Source of the DNA: JAJCYK01 sp965212195
GTDB taxonomy: Bacteria; Bacteroidota; Bacteroidia; Cytophagales; Cyclobacteriaceae
Direction: 5' to 3'
Assembly (NCBI GenBank): GCA_965212195.1
Contig: CBDBUW010000011.1
Location: forward strand, 186,001-250,000
DNA: 64,000 bases
The translations under genes and the position numbers were made by a program. Below the pieces are notes generated by a model. The model made no database searches, was not told where the DNA came from, and saw only the letters and a list, made by a program, of their open reading frames with translations. This document shows positions 26,004-33,412 of the stretch, piece after piece (position 1 is the stretch's first letter; every line of letters begins with the position of its first letter).

Positions 26004-27386
26004 ATGAAATCAATCCCCTTTAAGTTGCTGGCAAAATACGCTCTATCTGCATGGGTGGTGACCAGCATTACCGCAAGTGTCAGCGCTCAGAATTGGAAGC
26101 ATCTGCAAGATCCAAAGGACTGGGAACAGAAGGGAGGAAGTGCGGAGTACCAGTGGAGCAACAACCTGGTGGAGGGTACCACGGTGGCCAATACTCCCAA
26201 TAGCTTCCTTACTACCAAGACTCATTACAGTGACTTTATTCTGGAGTTTATGGTGTGGGTTGACCCTGCTATTAATTCTGGTGTGCAAATACGCAGCCAT
26301 AGTAAAAAAGATTATAAAGACGGGCGGGTGCATGGCTATCAGGTAGAACTGGATCCCAGCCCTCGGGCCTACAGTGCTGGTATCTACGATGAGGGGCGTC
26401 GCATGTGGATGTATCCTTTAAGCCGTAATCCCAAAGCCCGCAAAGCCTTCAGGAATGGGGAATGGAACCAGGTGAGAGTAGAAGCAGTGGGAGATAATAT
26501 CAGCACCTGGGTTAACGGCATACAATGCGCTAACCTGACAGACGAGCTTACCGCAAGCGGATTTATAGGACTGCAAGTACATAGCGTAAAAGCTGAATTG
26601 GCCGGTAAAAAGGTAAAATGGAAAGATATTCGCATCCTTACCGATGATTTGGATGAATATCGTTGGCCTCAAGACCCGCAGGTCCCCGAAATCAGCTACT
26701 TGGTGAATAGGCTATCAGAAAGTGAACAGCGCCGGGGCTGGCGTTTGCTATGGGATGGAAAAACCGGACAGGGCTGGCGCAGTGCACGAGAGTCTGAATT
26801 TCCCCAGCAGGGGTGGTTAATGGATGATGGCGTGCTCACGGTGGTGGCTACTGACGGTGGGGAATCCACGGGACCGGGAGATATTATCACCCGAGAACAA
26901 TTCGCTGATTTTGAATTGGAGTTGGAGTTTAAACTCACGAAGGGAGCCAACAGCGGGATCAAGTATTTTGTGGATCCGGGCCTTAACCAAAGTGTGGGCT
27001 CTGCCATTGGATGCGAATTCCAGCTGTTAGACGATCAGCAGCATCCCGATGCTAAACAAGGTGTGGCCGGAAACCGTACGGTGGCGGCACTTTACGATTT
27101 GATAGCACCGGAAAACCTGTCCGTGCCCGGTAGAGGCAAACAATTTAAGGGACTGGATCAGTGGAACCATGCACGTATCGTTTCTAAAGACGGAGTGGTG
27201 TCACACTGGTTAAACCACGAAAAAACGATTGAATATGATCGCTTTTCCCAAATGTTCCGCGCCCTGGTAGCCTACAGTAAGTATAAAAAGTGGAATGACT
27301 TCGGACAATGGGATCAGGGCCATATCCTGCTGCAAGACCACGGGGATACTGTCCATTTCCGCAGCATTAAAATACGCGAACTCTAA
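26004..27386 (+). CDS. Exported protein with two DUF1080 (3-keto-disaccharide hydrolase-type) domains
   Basis: A 460-residue exported protein (signal peptide ending SVSAQ near residue 29). It has two concanavalin-like DUF1080 domains: the first about residues 30-210 (FILEFMVWVDPAINSGVQIR, VHGYQVELDPS) and the second about 240-460 (WRLLWDGKTGQGWRS, DFELELEFKLTKGANSGIKY, IGCEFQLLDDQQHPDA). Known members of DUF1080 cleave 3-keto-glycosides made by a C3 dehydrogenase. The next gene encodes a Tat-exported Gfo/Idh/MocA oxidoreductase and the one after that an FAH-family enzyme, which fits that two-step scheme. Most DUF1080 proteins have one domain; the fusion may give a wider binding site. Confidence 0.87.
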   Translation: MKSIPFKLLAKYALSAWVVTSITASVSAQNWKHLQDPKDWEQKGGSAEYQWSNNLVEGTTVANTPNSFLTTKTHYSDFILEFMVWVDPAINSGVQIRSHSKKDYKDGRVHGYQVELDPSPRAYSAGIYDEGRRMWMYPLSRNPKARKAFRNGEWNQVRVEAVGDNISTWVNGIQCANLTDELTASGFIGLQVHSVKAELAGKKVKWKDIRILTDDLDEYRWPQDPQVPEISYLVNRLSESEQRRGWRLLWDGKTGQGWRSARESEFPQQGWLMDDGVLTVVATDGGESTGPGDIITREQFADFELELEFKLTKGANSGIKYFVDPGLNQSVGSAIGCEFQLLDDQQHPDAKQGVAGNRTVAALYDLIAPENLSVPGRGKQFKGLDQWNHARIVSKDGVVSHWLNHEKTIEYDRFSQMFRALVAYSKYKKWNDFGQWDQGHILLQDHGDTVHFRSIKIREL

Positions 27387-27398
27387 ACCGTTAAAAAT

Positions 27399-28733
27399 AT
27401 GAGTCAAAGTTTGAATCGAAGAAATTTCGTTAAGAAAAGCATGTTGAGCGCAGCCGGATTGGCTGTGGGTTTTTCGGCCAAAAGTTACGGCAATATCATG
27501 GGCGCCAACGATCGGATAAATTTAGCTGTGGCAGGCCTGAACAGCAGGGGTAATGCCCACGTTAGCGCCGCCAAGGTCATGGGAAAAAAAGCCCGGGTGG
27601 TGGCTTTGTGTGATGTGGATGCCCGGGTGTTCAAAAAAGTACAGGAACGGTTTCATGATTATCTGGATACCAGTATTAAGACCTACGCCGATGTAAGGGT
27701 GCTTTTGGAGAACAATGATATTGATGCTCTCACCATTGCCACTCCGGACCATTGGCATGCTCCCATGGCTATTATGGCTATGAATGCCGGCAAGCATGTA
27801 TTACTGGAAAAACCCTGTTGTCATAATCCACAGGAAGGTGAATGGCTGATCGAAACCCAAAAGAAAACGGGGATGAAACTCCAGGTGGGCAACCAGCAGC
27901 GGTCAGCGCCTTCATCCATGCAAATGGTGGAAGAGATAAAAAATGGTGTGATCGGTGAGGTGAGTTATGGTAAAGCCTGGTATGCCAATACCCGTGGCAC
28001 CATAGGAAAGGGGAAATCGGAAGCGGTTCCTGAATGGCTGGACTGGGAATTATGGCAAGGACCAGCTCCTAGAAAAGAGTATAAAGACAATCTGGTACAC
28101 TATAATTGGCACTGGTTCTGGCATTGGGGGACTGGTGAGATAAACAACAACGGACTTCATGAAATGGACATTTGCCGTTGGGCCCTGGGAGTTGATCTTC
28201 CCCATTATGTAACCTCCTCTGGAGGACGATTCCACTACAGCGACGACTGGGAGTTTTATGACACTCAGATTGCGAGCTTCAGTTTTGAAGGTCAGAAGAT
28301 GATCACCTGGGAGGGGCGCAGTTGCAATGGGCATCCATTTAACAACAGGTCCAGGGGGGTATCTTTGCACGGGGATAAAGGCACTATAATCGCCGACAGA
28401 ACCGGATATGAGATCTACGACAAGGAGGGCAAGCAAGTTAGGGCTACTAAGGAACAAGAGGCCAATGCCAAAGGCGCCCAGGATCTAGTGGGTATAGGCG
28501 GTTTGGATAATTATCATATGTTGAACTTTCTTCAGGCCATTCAAAGGGATGAAACCTTAAATTCTCCCATCTCCGAAGCTCACAAAAGTACCCTTCTCTG
28601 TCACTTGGGCAATATGGCGCAAAAGGAACAGACCGCCCTCAGGGTAGATACCGCCAATGGAAAACCACAGCATGAGAAAGCCCTTAATATGTGGTCCCGT
28701 GAATATGAGCCTGGCTGGAAGCCGGTAATATGA
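27399..28733 (+). CDS. Tat-exported Gfo/Idh/MocA oxidoreductase
   Basis: A 444-residue dehydrogenase-like protein with a twin-arginine signal (LNRRNFVKKSMLSAAGLAVG), so it is exported folded, probably with its nucleotide bound. The Rossmann part is NLAVAGLNSRGNAH, and the EKP motif LLEKPCCHNPQEG is intact (about residues 132-144). The C-terminal domain contains the aromatic HYNWHWFWHWGTGEINNNGL typical of exported members of this family, and the HEMDICRWAL block. Proposed role: oxidise the C3 hydroxyl of a glycoside to a ketone for the neighbouring DUF1080 protein. It overlaps the next gene by the four bases ATGA. Confidence 0.9.
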   Translation: MSQSLNRRNFVKKSMLSAAGLAVGFSAKSYGNIMGANDRINLAVAGLNSRGNAHVSAAKVMGKKARVVALCDVDARVFKKVQERFHDYLDTSIKTYADVRVLLENNDIDALTIATPDHWHAPMAIMAMNAGKHVLLEKPCCHNPQEGEWLIETQKKTGMKLQVGNQQRSAPSSMQMVEEIKNGVIGEVSYGKAWYANTRGTIGKGKSEAVPEWLDWELWQGPAPRKEYKDNLVHYNWHWFWHWGTGEINNNGLHEMDICRWALGVDLPHYVTSSGGRFHYSDDWEFYDTQIASFSFEGQKMITWEGRSCNGHPFNNRSRGVSLHGDKGTIIADRTGYEIYDKEGKQVRATKEQEANAKGAQDLVGIGGLDNYHMLNFLQAIQRDETLNSPISEAHKSTLLCHLGNMAQKEQTALRVDTANGKPQHEKALNMWSREYEPGWKPVI

Positions 28734-29572
28734 ATCTCTACAAAAGAAATGATCAAGCCTATTTGACAAATAAGGGTCGATGCTACCAATGGACGGTAGA
28801 GGAGTGGGATCTTCTGGTCAACCGGGAGCAACTGTATCAGTATTTGAATGAATTGGCGAATACGCTGCAGGAAATACCACCACTGGATTGGGAAAGGGAG
28901 CCCTGGGATCCACCTATGGATGGTCAGGAGGTGTGGGCGGCCGGGGTCACGTATTTTAAGAGTAAGCAAGCCAGAATGGAGGAATCACAGGATTCAGGTG
29001 GTGATCGATTCTACGATTTAGTATATGATGCGCCTCGTCCCGAGCTGTTTTATAAATCCCACGGACAACGTACCGTGGGTCACCTGGATCAGGTGAACAT
29101 CCGAAAAGACTCCCGGTGGAATGTACCGGAACCTGAATTGACCCTACTTATTAATGCCTATGGAAATATACAGGGATATACTGCAGGCAATGATATGAGC
29201 AGCCGTAGTATAGAAGGGGAAAATCCTTTGTATCTACCTCAAGCCAAGGTATACGAACGATGCGCAGCTTTGGGTCCTTGCCTTTATATTCCAGAAGATC
29301 CTATAGATCCACAAGCGGAAATTCGCCTGGAAATTGAACGAAAGGGACAAGTTTTGTATGAGGATCAGGTAAAGATCAATCGCATGAAACGCGCCCATCA
29401 GGAGTTGGTGGATTACCTTTTCAGAGAATGCCAATTTCCTCAGGGTGTATTCCTGATGACAGGGACTTGCCTGGTGCCCGGTGATGAATTCACTCTGGAG
29501 ATAGATGATCAAGTGAGCATTACTATCGACCATATCGGGCGCTTAACTAATAGGGTAGGGACCAGCTCATGA
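28730..29572 (+). CDS. Fumarylacetoacetate hydrolase (FAH)-family enzyme
   Basis: A 280-residue cytoplasmic FAH-fold enzyme. Motifs: WAAGVTYFKSKQARMEES, LFYKSHGQRTVG, the metal-binding NVPEPELTLLIN (about residues 125-136) and GNDMSSRSIEGENPLYLPQA. The last block resembles members that act on 2-keto-3-deoxy sugar acids as dehydratases or hydrolases, rather than true fumarylacetoacetase. ATGA overlap with the Tat oxidoreductase shows a common transcript, so it may process the sugar-derived product of that pathway. Overlaps the convergent J-domain gene by 6 bases. Confidence 0.85.
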   Translation: MNLYKRNDQAYLTNKGRCYQWTVEEWDLLVNREQLYQYLNELANTLQEIPPLDWEREPWDPPMDGQEVWAAGVTYFKSKQARMEESQDSGGDRFYDLVYDAPRPELFYKSHGQRTVGHLDQVNIRKDSRWNVPEPELTLLINAYGNIQGYTAGNDMSSRSIEGENPLYLPQAKVYERCAALGPCLYIPEDPIDPQAEIRLEIERKGQVLYEDQVKINRMKRAHQELVDYLFRECQFPQGVFLMTGTCLVPGDEFTLEIDDQVSITIDHIGRLTNRVGTSS

Positions 29573-30655
29573 TCCTCCAGCGGCTGATTCCGGTAACGCT
29601 ACCCCCCCCACCGAGGTGCAATAGGTGTAAAGACTGTCCTTAGCCGCCTGAAATCCCAGGTCACTGGCTTGCCTGTAGCTGGTACAGGCCAAACCAACAT
29701 CCTCCAGAGATTGAGCGGCTAGCCCCTTTAGATAGTGGGCCAGTGCTACGTCTTGCCGCAATGCCAGGCCGGTATCAATTGATTTGATCACCAGCGGGTA
29801 GTTCTCCAGTTTGAGATGGCAATAGGCTAGACCCATATATGCATCAAAATAGTTGGGGTTGTGATCGGACAGTATTTGGTAATGCTCCACAGCCTTCTGA
29901 TAGCGATCAAAGATAAAAGAATCCATCTCTCCCAGTTGATATCGTGCACTGTCCAGCGTGGGAATAAGCCTTAATGATTGTTCAAACAACTGATAGGCTT
30001 CCGGGTAGCGTCCGGTCTTATGATTTATCTGACCCTGTAAATAATACAAGCGCCCCTGGATACTATCTGACGGATTTTCAGCGAAAGCTTTGGTAATATG
30101 GTCAGAGGCCATGGGCAGGTTGCGCTGTTGGTGGTAGCAGATATCGGCCATCAATAAATGAGCGGCGGCTTCATAGGGATTGAACGGACTTAAAGACTGT
30201 TTGAAATTAAAATAGGCTGCGGAAAAACGCTGGTTTTGAAAATTGCTCAAGCCCCTGTGAAAGTTATACTGGCTGTTGTATCGGATCAAAAAGAAGGATG
30301 CAAATAGTACTACAATTACGATCACGACAATTGAGAAGCCCCCAAGAATATGGGCTCGGCGGGAGAATGTCTGGGGTCGTCGGTACATGCGTGCCCGGGT
30401 ATAAGGACGGGCGGGCTTGGACTTCACAGGAGGGACATACCCGTATTTTAGTTTCAGGTCATACTGGCTTTTTTTAACCGGGTGGGATAAAGTCTTGTAA
30501 GCTTCCGAAATCAACTTAAACTTTTCCTCAGCTGACTTGTTCTGAGGGTTTCGGTCGGGGTGAAGCTCTTTAGCCAGCTTATGAAACGCCTTTTGAATAG
30601 CCTTTCTATTGGCGTTATAACTTATCCCTAAAATTTTATAGAAATCCTGCGGCAT
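29567..30655 (-). CDS. Membrane-anchored J-domain and TPR protein
   Basis: A 362-residue protein from the ATG at 30655 (MPQDFYKILGIS); the frame is open to a TTG at 30664. An N-terminal DnaJ J-domain (residues 3-65) has the essential HPD at 32-34 (KELHPDRNP), so it should stimulate a DnaK. A basic linker precedes a transmembrane helix (about 103-124, GGFSIVVIVIVVLFASFF), then TPR repeats (about 130-345). It lacks the Gly/Phe and zinc-finger regions of DnaJ. A co-chaperone with a peptide-binding periplasmic or membrane-associated TPR region is inferred. Confidence 0.82.
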   Translation of the reverse strand: MPQDFYKILGISYNANRKAIQKAFHKLAKELHPDRNPQNKSAEEKFKLISEAYKTLSHPVKKSQYDLKLKYGYVPPVKSKPARPYTRARMYRRPQTFSRRAHILGGFSIVVIVIVVLFASFFLIRYNSQYNFHRGLSNFQNQRFSAAYFNFKQSLSPFNPYEAAAHLLMADICYHQQRNLPMASDHITKAFAENPSDSIQGRLYYLQGQINHKTGRYPEAYQLFEQSLRLIPTLDSARYQLGEMDSFIFDRYQKAVEHYQILSDHNPNYFDAYMGLAYCHLKLENYPLVIKSIDTGLALRQDVALAHYLKGLAAQSLEDVGLACTSYRQASDLGFQAAKDSLYTYCTSVGGVALPESAAGGS

Positions 30656-30707
30656 GCAAACCAAAGTTACATTACAATCCTAATGCAAAACGTGAATCGG
30701 GCTAAAA

Positions 30708-31808
30708 TCATTTACGGATTAGGGAAAACTTCTTGCCCGGAAGACACTTCACCAGCCCTTCAAACTCCATATCGAGCAACAAAGAACCTGTTTTGTTAAT
30801 CGGAATCTGCGTTTTCCAACTAATTTCATCAATATGCATTCCTTGTGGTTTTTCCTGCATTACCTCAATAATCTCAGCAATTTGGGGAGGATGCTCTGAG
30901 GATATGTCAACTGCTTGTCGGGGGCTTTTAGCACTCCACTTCATTTGTTCGGTCAATTCCTGAGGATCACAAAGCATTTCGGCCGCTCCTTGTTTGATAA
31001 GCTTCAGGCATCCCTTACTGGATAGGCTATTAACCGGCCCGGGAACCGCATACACCAAACGGTCAAATTTTCTGGCAAATTCCGCTGTAATCATGGCGCC
31101 TCCACTTTCCTTGGCTTCAATAATCACTAGTGCATCACTTAGCCCCGCGATGATACGGTTTCGTTTCGGAAATTGGTAACTATCCGGTTTGGTACCCAAT
31201 CTAAGCTCACTGAGCAGCCCCCCGTTTTTTAACATCCTTTTGGCAGTACTACCATGCACGGAGGGGTAAAGGATGTCCAGGCTATTACCCAGAACCCCTA
31301 CGGTGGTGAGACCTTCCTGGATGGCAGTTCTGTGAACGGCTATGTCTACCCCATAGGCCAGGCCACTTATGATAACCGGATCAAAGGCTTTCCAAACACC
31401 TATGAAATCTTCGATGATGGCCTGGCCGTAGCTGGTTAGGCTTCGGGTTCCTACGATGCCCAGTGTGGGTCGATCGCTAAAATGGAAATCCCCTTTACCA
31501 TAGAGCAACAAGGGCGCATCATCCAGTCTGGACAGGCGCTGAGGATATTGAGGATGGTTATAGAAAATCAGGCGGATATTCAGCTTCCTAGCGCCATCGA
31601 TTTCTTGCCGGGCCTCCTTGATACCAGACTGTTGGTGGATGGCGGAAATAGTCTTGGGTCCCATCCCCGGAATCTTGCTCAGTTGGTGAACATTGGTGCG
31701 AAATACTTCAGAAGCAGAACCGCAATAGCTGATTAGTTTGCGGATAGTCCGAACACCAATACCGGGCGTCAGGCACAGGGCTACCTGATGCAGCAACTCT
31801 TCACCCAT
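30708..31808 (-). CDS. dprA: DNA processing protein DprA (Smf)
   Basis: A 366-residue DprA. DprA protects incoming single-stranded DNA and loads RecA during natural transformation. An N-terminal helix-hairpin-helix/SAM-like part (GIGVRTIRKLISYCG, KIPGMGPKTISAI) precedes the Rossmann-like core with GIVGTRSLTSYG, ISGLAYGVDIAVHRTA and VYAVPGPVNSLSSKGCLKLI; the C-terminal winged-helix domain (about residues 300-365, MHIDEISWKTQIPINKTGSL) is present. It is followed by nothing else of competence type; MerR and M23 genes lie upstream on the same strand. Confidence 0.94.
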   Translation of the reverse strand: MGEELLHQVALCLTPGIGVRTIRKLISYCGSASEVFRTNVHQLSKIPGMGPKTISAIHQQSGIKEARQEIDGARKLNIRLIFYNHPQYPQRLSRLDDAPLLLYGKGDFHFSDRPTLGIVGTRSLTSYGQAIIEDFIGVWKAFDPVIISGLAYGVDIAVHRTAIQEGLTTVGVLGNSLDILYPSVHGSTAKRMLKNGGLLSELRLGTKPDSYQFPKRNRIIAGLSDALVIIEAKESGGAMITAEFARKFDRLVYAVPGPVNSLSSKGCLKLIKQGAAEMLCDPQELTEQMKWSAKSPRQAVDISSEHPPQIAEIIEVMQEKPQGMHIDEISWKTQIPINKTGSLLLDMEFEGLVKCLPGKKFSLIRK

Positions 31809-31823
31809 ATATGAAGTGCGGAA

Positions 31824-32159
31824 TTAAAGTTTGCTTTTGATCTCAGTGAGGAACACCCGCAAACCGCGAAGGGATTCTACTACATCCATACGGTCCATGG
31901 CTGCCTGTGAGCCATTTTTAAGCATGGTTTTGGCTCCTTGCAGGGTGTACCCTTTTTCTTTTACCAGGTGGTAAATGAGCTTAACACTCTGAATATCGTC
32001 CTTGGTGAATTGACGGTTACCTTTGCGGTTCTTTTTGGGCTTGATGATGTCGAACTCGCTTTCCCAAAATCGGATCAAAGAAGTTGCCACGTTGAACATG
32101 GCGGCTACCTCCCCAATGGAGTAATACTTCTTTTCTATTTCTTTTTCTTTGTAGGGCAC
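31824..32159 (-). CDS. MerR-family transcriptional regulator
   Basis: A 111-residue regulator with a MerR winged-helix domain (YYSIGEVAAMFNVATSLIRF, WESEFDIIKPKKNRKGNRQF, IYHLVKEKGYTLQGAK) and a short C-terminal helix; no ligand domain or metal-binding Cys. The frame opens with TTG at 32180, but the GTG at 32159 gives the usual Bacteroidota N-terminus (M-PYKEKEIEKKYYSIGEV), so GTG is preferred. It ends 15 bases before dprA on the same strand. Target unknown. Confidence 0.85.
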   Translation of the reverse strand: MPYKEKEIEKKYYSIGEVAAMFNVATSLIRFWESEFDIIKPKKNRKGNRQFTKDDIQSVKLIYHLVKEKGYTLQGAKTMLKNGSQAAMDRMDVVESLRGLRVFLTEIKSKL

Positions 32160-32224
32160 TGCTATTGAAATCGCTGTCAATATAAATAATTAAAAACCAA
32201 ATATCAAAATTGACTAGTTCAAAA

Positions 32225-32254
32225 AAAAACAGTCTTTAGAAAAAGACTGTTTTT
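32225..32254 (-). terminator. Strong intrinsic terminator after the M23 peptidase gene
   Basis: AAAAACAGTCTTT (32225-32237) and AAAGACTGTTTTT (32242-32254) form a perfect 13-base stem with a 4-base loop. On the minus strand it is followed by a run of T, as expected for termination of the M23 transcript; the plus strand also has T-rich sequence after it, so it may work both ways. Confidence 0.85.
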
Positions 32255-32275
32255 AATTTTTTTGCTCCTAAATCG

Positions 32276-33253
32276 CTATCCAAGAGACTGGTTTTCGATG
32301 GATGAAAGCTCCAGGATTTTTTGATATTCGTCCTCGTTAAGGTCATTGTAGAAGTAGTGCACGGGGTTCACTTTTTTGCCATCTTTCAATACCTCATAGT
32401 GCAGGTGGGGGGCGGTAGATTTACCAGTGCTACCCACATAACCTATACATTCTCCTCGTTTAATTTCCTGTCCCTTCTCTACATTGAAATCACTCATGTG
32501 AGCGTACCGGGTTACATAGCCATAGCCATGGTCCACCAACACTTCTTTGCCATAACCGCCATAGTTGGTAACTACCTTTTTGATCACACCGTCACCGGTG
32601 GCATAAATAGGAGTTCCTCGGGTTGCTGAAAAGTCCACACCGGTATGCATTCTTCTCACTTTGTATATGGGGTCTATGCGCATACCAAAACCCGAAGCCA
32701 ACCGGGTTAACTCTTTGTTGGTAATGGGTTGTATCGCCGGGATGGAAGCGTACATCTTATCTTTACTTTTTGCCAGAGCTACAATCTCGTCGTATGATTT
32801 GGTTTGGATGTACATTTGTTTCTTAAGCCGTTCTATCTTTTGTAAACTGGTAAGAATCAAATCTTCTCGCTCCAACCCCTGCTCTAGTAATTCTCTATAA
32901 CGGTCTGTTCCACCAATACCTCCTTCGCGGATTGTGCCGGGAATGGGCTCGGCTTCATTGATCACTCGGTAAATGTCGTCGTCCCTTTTTTGGAGTGCCG
33001 CCATCATTTCCTGGAGATTATCCGTCTCCTTGTTCATGATTTCGTAATACAACAACAACTCTTGGATTTCTTTTGATTGAGCAGCTTCCTTGGGGGTTTC
33101 GAAGTAGGTGTTGTGCACCAGAACCATGATTATAGCAATCACTACCGATACTGATAGAAAACCCAGGAGGCTAAGCACTACATCCCACGTTCCTACCTTG
33201 ACCCGCTCATATTTGCAGGTTTCAGTATCGTAGTAATATTTTATTCTGGCCAT
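32276..33253 (-). CDS. M23 (LytM-type) metallopeptidase, membrane anchored
   Basis: A 325-residue envelope endopeptidase or EnvC/NlpD-like factor. An N-terminal cytoplasmic tail (MARIKYYYDTETCKYERVKV) precedes a membrane helix (about residues 24-46, VVLSLLGFLSVSVVIAIIMV) and a coiled coil (about 50-160). The C-terminal M23 domain (about 195-300) has all zinc ligands: HTGVDFS, VDHG, and HLH in STAPHLHYEV. It probably cuts peptidoglycan cross-links or activates amidases in division. A strong terminator lies just downstream. Confidence 0.92.
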   Translation of the reverse strand: MARIKYYYDTETCKYERVKVGTWDVVLSLLGFLSVSVVIAIIMVLVHNTYFETPKEAAQSKEIQELLLYYEIMNKETDNLQEMMAALQKRDDDIYRVINEAEPIPGTIREGGIGGTDRYRELLEQGLEREDLILTSLQKIERLKKQMYIQTKSYDEIVALAKSKDKMYASIPAIQPITNKELTRLASGFGMRIDPIYKVRRMHTGVDFSATRGTPIYATGDGVIKKVVTNYGGYGKEVLVDHGYGYVTRYAHMSDFNVEKGQEIKRGECIGYVGSTGKSTAPHLHYEVLKDGKKVNPVHYFYNDLNEDEYQKILELSSIENQSLG

Positions 33254-33412
33254 AGTGCTTAGTTTGGTATTTTCTTATAATTTTGCCTGACTTAACGAAA
33301 ATCAAGCTCATTTGTTAGGGAAATACCTGTTTTTCGAACGCCGCAATATAAATATTATTTTGCTGTATAGTAAGAATTAGCCCGCTTATTTTGGCACCCA
33401 AGTAAGGTTTAA

